From Flavobacteriaceae bacterium R38 (GTDB lineage Bacteria > Bacteroidota > Bacteroidia > Flavobacteriales > Flavobacteriaceae): DNA of 64,000 bases. The translations under genes and the position numbers were made by a program. Below, piece by piece: positions 37,983-46,147 of the stretch. The first letter of the stretch is position 1. Each line of letters opens with the position of its first letter. Under the pieces are notes generated by a model. It was given only the letters and a program-made list of their open reading frames with translations, did no database searches and was not told the origin of the DNA. Location of the stretch: NCBI GenBank assembly GCA_009901575.1, contig WXYP01000003.1:310001-374000 (forward strand), read 5' to 3'.

Positions 37983-38906
37983 TTAGTTTTCTATTAAGTG
38001 TTTTATGACTTCATAAACTAGCCTTGTATTTGAAGCCAGGTAATTGAAGTTGATAGTATTGTATTGATCTTTTTCTGTATGGTAATACGGATTGTAATCT
38101 TTGTTTTTAAAATCCTCTGAAATCAATACAGCGTCAAATCCTAAATCGTAAAAAGATTTATGGTCAGATGACATCATCTTGCTATCGATTAACGGGATAG
38201 AAAGCCTATTGGCAGTTGAAGAGTAGATCTGTTTAATGTTTTTAATAGGAGGGGATAAAGTGACTGCATAATCATTGTTTTTGTCCCAACCCACCATATC
38301 TGTAATGTGAACAGAATGTACATTTTGACCTTCTCGTTTTATTTTTTTAGCAAAAGCTTTACTTCCGATTTCATTTTCTTCTTCCTGATCAAAAAACACG
38401 ATCATGATATTTTTCTTTCGAATTTTTAACTGCTTAATTTTATACGCAACTCCATAAGTTAGAGCTATGCCTGAAGCATTATCATCTGCTCCTGGAGCTT
38501 TCGGTTCAGAATCATAATGCCCTCCTAAAATGATATACTCATCAGTTTTTATCGTTGCCGGAATGACTGCAAAGACATTTGTTCCTCTGTAAGGCCTGAA
38601 AAATAAGTCAAGAAAAAAGAATTCATTGGATAATCTATAATTGTGCTTTTGTGGTGTTAATCCGATAGCTTTTAAAGATTTCACCAAAAAACTTACTGTA
38701 AGCTTTCTTTCCTTGAAACTGTTTCTGACAGCTAAACTTGTTATCTCATTTAGAGGAACTTGCCCTGTTAATTTTGCAATCAATTCCTGTTGCCTTGAAA
38801 TAATTTCTTTGTCAAATATGGAATCAAATGATTGCGCATTGCCCGAAAAAGAAAAAAAACTGCAACTTATAAGTATGAAAAGAGGTTTTAAAGTATGTTT
38901 CATCAA
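37983..38906 (-). CDS. M28 family zinc aminopeptidase
   Basis: A 307-residue secreted peptidase with a signal peptide ending near GNAQS (about 25). The di-zinc site of family M28 is complete: His in GGHYDSEP, bridging Asp in GADDNASG, catalytic Glu in FDQEEENEIG, Asp in HITDMVGWD and the terminal His in YYHTEKDQYNT. Members cleave N-terminal residues from peptides outside the cytoplasm. It is about the size of single-domain bacterial forms. A small membrane protein gene follows in the same operon. Confidence 0.93.
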   Translation of the reverse strand: MMKHTLKPLFILISCSFFSFSGNAQSFDSIFDKEIISRQQELIAKLTGQVPLNEITSLAVRNSFKERKLTVSFLVKSLKAIGLTPQKHNYRLSNEFFFLDLFFRPYRGTNVFAVIPATIKTDEYIILGGHYDSEPKAPGADDNASGIALTYGVAYKIKQLKIRKKNIMIVFFDQEEENEIGSKAFAKKIKREGQNVHSVHITDMVGWDKNNDYAVTLSPPIKNIKQIYSSTANRLSIPLIDSKMMSSDHKSFYDLGFDAVLISEDFKNKDYNPYYHTEKDQYNTINFNYLASNTRLVYEVIKHLIEN

Positions 38907-39122
38907 AATATTTTTTAAATACTTGATACGAACATAACTTAACTTATAGCTTGAGAATAATTATTTTGATGACTTTAGAAGAATCAGTGTTATAATCAGA
39001 TAGATTAATGATGAATTTATATTGTCATGATAAAAGAAGGGTTTGTCAGGTAAATAGAAGGTAAGATTTAAAATAAAGACTGTGATTTATTGAAGCTGAC
39101 CTATATATTTTTTGCCCTGTTT

Positions 39123-39671
39123 TCAATTTTTCTTTATGTTCCAATCCCAATTCACCAGTTCCCAGGATGTTTCTTCGGTAATTTGAGTTTTCAGAATTTT
39201 AAATCCAATACTTTTATGCGCTTCTAATGATCTTGTATTATGGGTGGCAACTTCGGTAAACAAACAATCAAAACGATTACTTAGCTGTTGTTGGTAGTAT
39301 GTATATAAGCCCCTGAAAACTCCCATTTTTCTATAAGGTTTATCTATACAAACCTGCCCCATGACTACATAGTTTTTCCCCTTTAATAACTCATCTGCTG
39401 TTTCAAACATAGGTGTTAAGACAGGCATTTCATTTCTGAAAGATTGGAGCATCACTAATGTATATCCGGCAACTTTATCTCCATCTTTGGCGATGATATG
39501 CGGACACGCATCGTTCATTTTTTTTAAAATATCAAAATCGTGCCCTACGGTAATATAACCTTCATTTTTAGTTTCTTCTGAAGATAAGACAGTTTTTAAA
39601 TTCCGTTTTTGAATATCCAGAATTTGATGTAATTCATCGTTAGATGTAGCTCTTGTATAAGTAATTGCCAC
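39123..39671 (-). CDS. GNAT-family N-acetyltransferase
   Basis: A 182-residue protein starting at GTG. It has the GNAT order: DKVAGYTLVM strand (about 63-75), the acetyl-CoA pyrophosphate loop in VCIDKPYRKMGVFRGLYTYY (about 110-130), and the C-terminal HNTRSLEAHKSIGFKIL typical of the family (about 145-160). Acceptor substrate unknown. It follows the M61 peptidase gene by 21 bases on the same strand, so both may be on one transcript. Confidence 0.85.
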   Translation of the reverse strand: MAITYTRATSNDELHQILDIQKRNLKTVLSSEETKNEGYITVGHDFDILKKMNDACPHIIAKDGDKVAGYTLVMLQSFRNEMPVLTPMFETADELLKGKNYVVMGQVCIDKPYRKMGVFRGLYTYYQQQLSNRFDCLFTEVATHNTRSLEAHKSIGFKILKTQITEETSWELVNWDWNIKKN

Positions 39672-39692
39672 TTTAGATATTTTCTTTATAGT

Positions 39693-41528
39693 TTATTTTG
39701 GATCAAGCCAGTTATTCCTGTTTTCAATTATCTCTTCTGCAACTTCAAGGTTATCCTGTTCAAAAAGAGAAATACGATATGTAGGATTATCAGAAAGCGT
39801 TAGTTGAGTTACTTTCTCTTTTCCAAAACGTTCAAAAATGATATCAACCATATCTCCCGATTTGTATTTTTTTAAGGCATCATTAAAAGAGTTATCTTTT
39901 GATAACGATTCCCCATTTACAGAGATAATAAGATCTCTGCTGGCCAAGCCAGCCAGGTAAGCCGGATTTCCTTTAGTAGGATTATTCAATATATTGGCTT
40001 TATTACCCTGCATTCTTGTAGCTGCTCCAAAATAAGGAGTGTTGTTTTCCTGTTTAAGCGATACGCCAACACCTTCAAATAAGCTTTTATAATCCGGCAT
40101 TTCACTTTTGTAGATGTAATTATTGAAAAAATTGTCTCCAAAAGCTACTCCGGCATATTCGTTAAGTGCGCTGTGTAGGTTTTGAATAGTATAAGGAGTT
40201 TCACTTTTACCATAAGTATTCCAAACCAATTTCATGTAATCATCAAGGTTTAAATCGTTGGCTCTAAGCGATAAATCCAGAGCCAATCCTAATACGCTTC
40301 CGTATGAATAGTATGAAATAAATGTATTTTCTCTATTTACAGGATCTACAGAAGTAGCAGCGTCTACAAATGGAGCCTGGTAGCTCATTTCAATAGGATT
40401 AAAAAATTGTCGGGCAGGAGAATTCCATACGTAATTAAATGTACCGGCAAGTCCGTTTACGTATTGTTCCGGAGTTCTGATCCCTGCTCTGCATAGAATT
40501 AAACCCGTATAGTAACTTGTGAAGCCTTCTGCAAACCATAACTCGCCACTCATATTCGCTTTTTCATAATCGAAAGGTTCTAATGTTTTAGGACGAATGC
40601 GTTCTACGTTCCAGGCATGAAAAAATTCATGGGAAACAGTTCCTATGTTTCCTTGCATTCCTCCGTTTTCCAGGCTACGTGTGCTGGTAAGGATTGTAGA
40701 ATTCCTGTGTTCCATCCCGTCTCCTGAAGCATTAGGAACATAGCAAGCAAGAAATGTATATTCTCCGTAGTCAAAATCAGGAAGTTCTCCATATACTTCT
40801 TTTTCTTGTTTTACAATCGATTTTACCTGTTCAAAATATTGATCCAATTCATCTTCCGTACCTTCATGATGTAGTACAAAACGAATATTGTATTCCTTTC
40901 CGTTAGATGCTTCCTTAAATTCCCGAAGACTAAAATTGCTTATTTCGGTTGGACTGTCCATAAAATAGTGAAGGTCTGGAGCAGAATATGTGTTGTTTTC
41001 TATGTGCTTTAACTGTGTAGCAACTTTCCACCCCAGGTCTTCTCTGGTATTAAAAGTAATTTCTATAGGACTGTCTTTTAAAGCAGGAGCAAACATAAAT
41101 GTTGCCGGAATATTTAAGTGAGCATGAGATTCATCAACCTGAGCATAAGTCCCTCCTCCTCTATTTGCAAACAAAGTATAACTCACATTTATAGTGCCGT
41201 CATGTCCGCTTACCAGCCACGAATACGGATCAGGACGTGTTGCCTCTAAAATATTACCTTTACTATCAGTTACTTTTACATTGTATACGTTTTTAGCAAA
41301 TTCGTGAATTGCATAACGGCCCGGTGAAGTTCTACTCATTCTGAATTCAACTTCATCTGTAGTTAAACCTGTAAAAGACGCTTTTATTTCGGCTTCATGG
41401 TGTACTGCATTTTCAAAGGAAATAGAATAGGTTGACAACCCATTTGTAATGGAAATTTCATTTGAAACTTTTTCTTGTTTACAACTCAATAAACCTAAAA
41501 ACAATAGTAGTAAAAGTGTTTTTTTCAT
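39693..41528 (-). CDS. M61 family peptidase with PDZ domain, lipoprotein
   Basis: A 611-residue lipoprotein with lipobox LLSC (about Cys16). The beta-rich N-terminal domain (about 25-200) contains YAIHEFAKNVYNV as in glycyl aminopeptidases. The zinc site is SHEFFHAWNVERIRP, giving HExxH, with the third ligand Glu in LWFAEGFTSYYTGL. A PDZ domain (about 500-580) shows NPAYLAGLASRDLIISVNG. M61 enzymes cleave N-terminal Gly or Ala; this one would act outside the cytoplasm. All metal ligands are intact. Confidence 0.93.
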   Translation of the reverse strand: MKKTLLLLLFLGLLSCKQEKVSNEISITNGLSTYSISFENAVHHEAEIKASFTGLTTDEVEFRMSRTSPGRYAIHEFAKNVYNVKVTDSKGNILEATRPDPYSWLVSGHDGTINVSYTLFANRGGGTYAQVDESHAHLNIPATFMFAPALKDSPIEITFNTREDLGWKVATQLKHIENNTYSAPDLHYFMDSPTEISNFSLREFKEASNGKEYNIRFVLHHEGTEDELDQYFEQVKSIVKQEKEVYGELPDFDYGEYTFLACYVPNASGDGMEHRNSTILTSTRSLENGGMQGNIGTVSHEFFHAWNVERIRPKTLEPFDYEKANMSGELWFAEGFTSYYTGLILCRAGIRTPEQYVNGLAGTFNYVWNSPARQFFNPIEMSYQAPFVDAATSVDPVNRENTFISYYSYGSVLGLALDLSLRANDLNLDDYMKLVWNTYGKSETPYTIQNLHSALNEYAGVAFGDNFFNNYIYKSEMPDYKSLFEGVGVSLKQENNTPYFGAATRMQGNKANILNNPTKGNPAYLAGLASRDLIISVNGESLSKDNSFNDALKKYKSGDMVDIIFERFGKEKVTQLTLSDNPTYRISLFEQDNLEVAEEIIENRNNWLDPK

Positions 41529-41565
41529 GTAAAAATTATTTTGAACAACTAAGATACTATTATTT

Positions 41566-41772
41566 TTAAGTTTTGCGATATTCTAAAATATCCCCCGGCT
41601 GGCATTCTAAAATTGTACAAATAGCTTCTAGTGTGGAAAAACGAATGGCTTTGGCTTTTCCGGATTTTAAAATGGAAAGATTAGCAGTAGTGATTCCTAT
41701 TTTTTCTGCCAGCTCTTTACTTTTCATTTTCCGTTTAGCGAGCATCACATCAAGATTTACAATAATTGGCAT
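41566..41772 (-). CDS. Small XRE/Cro-type helix-turn-helix regulator
   Basis: A 68-residue DNA-binding protein consisting of one HTH: LAKRKMKSKELAEKIGITTANLSILKSGKAKAIRFSTLEAICTILECQPGDIL. KRKMKSKELAEKIGIT and the ICTILECQPGDILEY end are characteristic of the small YozG-like regulators that accompany DUF2975 membrane proteins. It begins 3 bases after the stop of the DUF2975-like gene, so they are translationally linked. Confidence 0.9.
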   Translation of the reverse strand: MPIIVNLDVMLAKRKMKSKELAEKIGITTANLSILKSGKAKAIRFSTLEAICTILECQPGDILEYRKT

Positions 41773-41775
41773 AGA

Positions 41776-42315
41776 TCAAATAGTTAAATCATTTTCTTCT
41801 TGTAAAGTTTGAGCTTTTTTAAAGATTTCTGCAAAAGCGTAAAACGCAATTCCGCAGGCAAATAATAAAGTGTAACCCTCATCAAACTTATAGAAATGTT
41901 TAGTGATGTTTTTATCGTAAAAAGTACTGTAATAAATGGCATTCAAGATAAATACGCTTATGCAATAGGTTAAAAATACATTTCCTGCTTTCTTAAAATA
42001 AGAGATAATTGCAGGAGAGAAGAATTTTTCTTTTTCAAAACTATGAAATACACATATCAAATAATAAAACCCTAAAAGCAAATAGATTTTAAAGGCGAGA
42101 GTGGTTAAAGTCAGAGAATGGTATGAAAATTCTAACCATGGTTTAGAGCGTAAATTGAATAAACTTTGCCGTTCTTCATACTTTTCATAATTCCAGGCTT
42201 TTAATGACTTTATAGTTTCCAGGTTGTAATCTCTGAGATCACCAATTAGATCGCCCACTGTCGTGAGAATAATTATCCCCAGTAATATTTGTAATACTAA
42301 TGACTTATCTTTCAT
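41776..42315 (-). CDS. DUF2975-like membrane protein
   Basis: A 179-residue protein with four membrane helices at about 8-23, 66-88, 105-128 and 147-165. The arrangement and the immediate downstream XRE gene match the DUF2975-plus-HTH pair that is widespread in Firmicutes and Bacteroidetes, where the membrane protein is thought to sense or be controlled by the small regulator. The sensed signal is unknown. Recognition rests on topology and neighbour rather than a strict motif. Confidence 0.7.
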   Translation of the reverse strand: MKDKSLVLQILLGIIILTTVGDLIGDLRDYNLETIKSLKAWNYEKYEERQSLFNLRSKPWLEFSYHSLTLTTLAFKIYLLLGFYYLICVFHSFEKEKFFSPAIISYFKKAGNVFLTYCISVFILNAIYYSTFYDKNITKHFYKFDEGYTLLFACGIAFYAFAEIFKKAQTLQEENDLTI

Positions 42316-42413
42316 TTTGTGATGTTTTAGAGGGTATAAAAATACAAAAATTATTGAAAAACAATAATTTATTATTAAAAAAGAATATTTTTAAACTTAT
42401 TTCGAAAAGTTAA

Positions 42414-42443
42414 TTGTTTATGAATTATCATTTTTTACCTTTG
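42414..42443 (+). promoter_or_regulatory. Bacteroidetes-type promoter of bioF, predicted leaderless
   Basis: TTG at 42414-42416 and TACCTTTG at 42436-42443 are separated by 19 bases, a textbook TTG-N19-TAnnTTTG promoter. Transcription should begin about 5 bases later, at the bioF GTG codon (42448), so the message is probably leaderless. Confidence 0.75.
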
Positions 42444-42447
42444 ATTT

Positions 42448-43590
42448 GTGCTACCGGAAAAACTACATAAAAAGCTTGAAGAAAGGATTGATAAAAATGC
42501 TTTCAGAGAACTTTCGTTACCTAATGAGCAAGTTGATTTTTCTTCGAATGATTATTTAGGTTTAGCAAAATCTAAGGCTGTTTATGAGAAAGCAAATGAT
42601 ATTCTAAACACTGAAAATCTAAAATTAAATGGAGCAACCGGATCGCGTTTATTATCAGGGAATCATCAATTGTATACAGAAGTAGAAAAATCACTCTGTG
42701 AGCTACATCAAACCGAATCAGCACTTATTTTTAATTCGGGATATGATGCAAATATTGGTTTCTTTTCTTCTGTACTTCAAAAAGGAGATATCATTTTATA
42801 TGATGAATACATTCATGCTTCGATACGAGATGGCATCAGGATGAGCCACGCAAAGTCATATAAATTTAAACATAATGATGTTAGTGATCTCAGTCGTCAA
42901 ATCGAGCGAAATCAGGATGCAACTGGTAAAGCAGTACTATATGTTGTTACCGAATCTGTTTTTTCAATGGATGGAGATATCCCGGATCTAAAAACTTTTG
43001 CCACCACCTGTGAAAAATATAGTGCGTATCTTATAATAGATGAGGCGCATGCATTAGGTGTTTTTGGTACAGGATTAGTAGAAAAATTAAATATAGTTGA
43101 TAAGGTTTTTGCTCGTATCATAACTTTTGGAAAGGCATTAGGGTGTCACGGTGCTGCTGTTTTAGGTTCGGCGGACTTAAAAAATTACCTGGTTAATTTT
43201 TCCAGGAGTTTTATTTACACAACTGGTTTGCCTCCACATTCTCTGGCTACCATCCGGGCTGCATATAGAGAACTTGAGGTTACGTTGGCTATAGATAAAT
43301 TACATCAGAATATCAGTTTTTTTAAAAATCGGATTAAAGAGGTGCATCTCGAAGAATATTTTATTCAAAGTAAATCTGCTATCCATTGTTGTATAATTCC
43401 CGGAAACGAAATCGTAAGAGAAATTGCGAATAACCTTCAAAGGTCGGGATTTGATGTAAGACCTATTCTTTCCCCGACGGTACAATTGGGCCAGGAACGG
43501 CTACGATTTTGTATTCATTCATATAATTCTGAAGCAGAAATAAAGAATGTTTTAAACGAGTTATCTGTCTTAATAAAAGAAGCAATTTGA
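42448..43590 (+). CDS. bioF: 8-amino-7-oxononanoate synthase
   Basis: A 380-residue PLP enzyme that condenses pimeloyl thioester with alanine in biotin synthesis. The PLP lysine is Lys229 in TFGKALGCHGAAV; SSNDYLGLA near the start, GATGSRLLSGNH, FNSGYDANIGF and IDEAHALGVFGTG (with the PLP-contacting Asp and His) are all visible. Translation starts at GTG 42448, adjacent to a predicted transcription start. bioD follows 75 bases later with its own -7 box. Confidence 0.95.
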   Translation: MLPEKLHKKLEERIDKNAFRELSLPNEQVDFSSNDYLGLAKSKAVYEKANDILNTENLKLNGATGSRLLSGNHQLYTEVEKSLCELHQTESALIFNSGYDANIGFFSSVLQKGDIILYDEYIHASIRDGIRMSHAKSYKFKHNDVSDLSRQIERNQDATGKAVLYVVTESVFSMDGDIPDLKTFATTCEKYSAYLIIDEAHALGVFGTGLVEKLNIVDKVFARIITFGKALGCHGAAVLGSADLKNYLVNFSRSFIYTTGLPPHSLATIRAAYRELEVTLAIDKLHQNISFFKNRIKEVHLEEYFIQSKSAIHCCIIPGNEIVREIANNLQRSGFDVRPILSPTVQLGQERLRFCIHSYNSEAEIKNVLNELSVLIKEAI

Positions 43591-43653
43591 TTTCTAAAAA
43601 ATGATACTTCATACTTTTTACTTTTAGATGAAGGAGTATAATTAGATGTTACT

Positions 43654-43661
43654 TATTTTTG
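43654..43661 (+). promoter_or_regulatory. -7 box (TATTTTTG) directly before bioD
   Basis: An exact TAnnTTTG match ending 4 bases before the bioD ATG at 43666, which would give a second leaderless transcript. No clear -33 TTG at the usual distance. Confidence 0.5.
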
Positions 43662-43665
43662 CCCC

Positions 43666-44277
43666 ATGCAAAAGTATTTTATAACCGGAATTTCTACTGA
43701 AGTAGGGAAAACAATTGCATCTGCAGTTCTTGTAGAAGCGTTAGAAGCAGATTATTGGAAGCCAGTACAAGCCGGAGACCTCGAGTATTCGGATTCACAT
43801 AAGATTGAAGCGTTGATTTCAAATAATAAAACAAAAATTCATCCTAATAGTTATGCTTTGAATACGCCTATGAGTCCGCATGCAGCCGCTGCTATAGATG
43901 AAGTAACTATCGATCTTAAAAAAATAAAAAGGCCGGAAACAGACCACCATTTAGTGATTGAAGGAGCTGGAGGTGTTCTAGTACCATTAAATGATCAGGA
44001 TATGATTATTGATTTGATACAACCTGATGAAAAAGTTGTCATTGTCTCCAGGCACTATCTTGGGAGTATTAATCATACTTTATTAACTGTTGAAGCGCTA
44101 AAGAAAAGAAACCTTAATATTGGAGGAATTATTTTTAGCGGAGATCATCATCCTACAACAGAAGAAATCATTGAAAAGATGAGTGGCGTTCCTGTAATTG
44201 GCAGAATTGATGACGAGCCTTACTTTGATAAAAACGTGATTAAAGAATACGCAGCACTTTTTAAAGATAAATTATAA
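43666..44277 (+). CDS. bioD: Dethiobiotin synthetase
   Basis: A 203-residue ATPase that carboxylates 7,8-diaminononanoate and closes the ureido ring. The P-loop region GISTEVGKTIAS (residues about 7-18), the substrate-binding YWKPVQAGD with Lys, LNTPMSPHAAA and LVIEGAGGVLVPL are the family hallmarks. Length is a little below the usual 220. bioA follows 107 bases later. Confidence 0.95.
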   Translation: MQKYFITGISTEVGKTIASAVLVEALEADYWKPVQAGDLEYSDSHKIEALISNNKTKIHPNSYALNTPMSPHAAAAIDEVTIDLKKIKRPETDHHLVIEGAGGVLVPLNDQDMIIDLIQPDEKVVIVSRHYLGSINHTLLTVEALKKRNLNIGGIIFSGDHHPTTEEIIEKMSGVPVIGRIDDEPYFDKNVIKEYAALFKDKL

Positions 44278-44314
44278 AACGTTTCCTGTACTTGTTTCAG
44301 GAACATATATAATA

Positions 44315-44340
44315 GTCATTCCTGAGAATGCAAGATAGAC
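44315..44340. repeat. Possible decayed copy of the GTCATTCC palindromic repeat
   Basis: GTCATTCCTG (44315-44324) is identical to the start of the element at 20065, followed by a degenerate AGAATGCAAGA where the intact element has a GCGAAAGCAGGA hairpin. It lies between bioD and bioA. This may be chance. Confidence 0.3.
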
Positions 44341-44384
44341 CCTATAAATAAATTAAACTTTTGTGAAAGCAAGAAGGATAGAAG

Positions 44385-45653
44385 ATGAGTGATTTAAAAG
44401 AAAGAGATAAAAAGTACCTGTGGCACCCATTAACACAGCATAAATTGCATCCGGATACTATTGCAATATCTAAAGCAAAAGGAGCTTTACTATATGATGA
44501 TCAAGGAAAGGCATATATCGACGGGATAGCTTCCTGGTATACATGTATGTACGGCCATTGTAATCCTTATATTATCGACAAAGTACATACTCAAATGCAG
44601 AAATTGGATCAGGTGGTGTTTAGTGGTTTTACTCATGAACCCGCTGTAAGATTATCTGAAGCTCTGATCGAAATATTACCCGATAATCAGGAAAAATTAT
44701 TCTTTAGTGATAATGGCTCTACTTCAACAGAAGTGGGGATTAAAATGGCATTGCAATATCATTTTAATCAAGGGAAGAAAAAGAATCTTATTGTTGCCTT
44801 TGAAGAAGGTTTTCACGGAGACACTTTTGGAGCTATGTCGGCTTCAGGCTTGTCTGTGTATAACGGACCTTTTGAAGATTTTTTTATCACAGTAGCAAGA
44901 ATACCTGTTCCGACAGGAGAAAATAATGAAGAAGTACTGATTGCTTTAAAAAAATTGATTGCGACAGAAAACGTAGCAGGATTTATTTTTGAGCCTTTAG
45001 TACAGGGTGCAGCAGCGATGAAGATTCACGATGCTCAAGGTTTAGATCGGTTACTGGCTTTATGCAAAGAAAATGATGTTGTAACTATAGCAGATGAGGT
45101 GATGACAGGGTTTGGAAAAACCGGAAAGAATTTTGCTTCAGATCATCTTCATAACAAACCGGATATCATTTGTATGTCTAAAGCTTTGACAGCAGGTCTG
45201 GTTCCTATGGCGATTACGAGTTGTTCGCAAAAAATCTACAATGCATTTTACAGTGATGATATCACCAAAGGTTTTTTTCATGGACATACCTATAGTGCTA
45301 ATCCATTGGCTTGCACAGCGGCATTAGCCGGGATAGAATTATTGCAATCGGAAGAAATACAATCGAACATTCAACGAATTGTAAGTGCACATAAAGCTTT
45401 CGGAGAAAAAATAGAACAACATTCAAAAGTCAAATCTATACGGCAATTGGGAGTTATTTTTGCATTGGATTTGAATATAAAAATGGAGCGTTACGGTAAT
45501 TTGAGAGATCAACTATTTGATTTCTTTATGGATCGGGGTGTGTTCCTTCGTCCTTTAGGGAATACTATTTATATTCTGGCACCATTTGTTATATCTAAAG
45601 AAGAATTGGATAAAGTATACAATGTTATTACAGAGGTGTTGGAAACCGTATAG
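44385..45653 (+). CDS. bioA: Adenosylmethionine-8-amino-7-oxononanoate transaminase
   Basis: A 422-residue class III aminotransferase that makes 7,8-diaminononanoate from the BioF product using S-adenosylmethionine. PLP Lys266 lies in CMSKALTAG; WHPLTQH at the start (about 13-19), IASWYTCMYGHCNP, FFSDNGSTSTEVGIKMA, GFHGDTFGAMSASG and ADEVMTGFGKTG are visible and typical of BioA rather than other class III enzymes. It is the third bio gene in the run; the gene beyond is convergent. Confidence 0.96.
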   Translation: MSDLKERDKKYLWHPLTQHKLHPDTIAISKAKGALLYDDQGKAYIDGIASWYTCMYGHCNPYIIDKVHTQMQKLDQVVFSGFTHEPAVRLSEALIEILPDNQEKLFFSDNGSTSTEVGIKMALQYHFNQGKKKNLIVAFEEGFHGDTFGAMSASGLSVYNGPFEDFFITVARIPVPTGENNEEVLIALKKLIATENVAGFIFEPLVQGAAAMKIHDAQGLDRLLALCKENDVVTIADEVMTGFGKTGKNFASDHLHNKPDIICMSKALTAGLVPMAITSCSQKIYNAFYSDDITKGFFHGHTYSANPLACTAALAGIELLQSEEIQSNIQRIVSAHKAFGEKIEQHSKVKSIRQLGVIFALDLNIKMERYGNLRDQLFDFFMDRGVFLRPLGNTIYILAPFVISKEELDKVYNVITEVLETV

Positions 45654-45655
45654 TT

Positions 45656-46078
45656 TTATTCCAATAAATTTACTTTTTCATTAGTTTCATCAATGATTAC
45701 ATGAAGTTTTGAATATGTCCATTCTCCTGCAGATTTTTCACCTACAATAAATAAATCAGCTGCTCCCTTAGGTCCTTTTATAGGAATACTAAAATCTGCA
45801 GATCCACTTCTGTTATTTAGAGTAATATTCCCGTTCATAATACCGTTGGTCTCTATTGGTTCTCCCAGTTGATCTATAAGGTATTCGTTTTCAGAGATAC
45901 GCTCCATCGCGTATTGATAAGGTTGAGAACCGGTAAACATTTTAGAAACTCCAAAAAACAAGGCGCCAATTCCAAAAATAAACACTAAAATTAAAGTTAA
46001 GCACCCTCCTGCAGGCACTACCCATTTCCAATTGCGCTTAAACCAGCTTTTTTCTTTGATTACCTCGTTATCGTACAT
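45656..46078 (-). CDS. Coa1 family membrane protein
   Basis: A 140-residue protein: a basic N-terminus, one transmembrane helix at about 26-48, then a beta-rich domain with YQYAMERISENEYLIDQLGEPI and a SADFSIPIKGPKGAADLF stretch. These match the cytochrome c oxidase assembly factor Coa1 fold, which in mitochondria helps Cox1 maturation; bacterial members are often uncharacterised. It ends 3 bases from the bioA stop on the opposite strand, so the two converge without a clear terminator. Confidence 0.8.
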   Translation of the reverse strand: MYDNEVIKEKSWFKRNWKWVVPAGGCLTLILVFIFGIGALFFGVSKMFTGSQPYQYAMERISENEYLIDQLGEPIETNGIMNGNITLNNRSGSADFSIPIKGPKGAADLFIVGEKSAGEWTYSKLHVIIDETNEKVNLLE

Positions 46079-46147
46079 AGTGTTATTAAATTTTATTGAA
46101 TAGGTATTAGAATAGTTGCTTTTGTTACAGAGAATGAAATAAATTGG

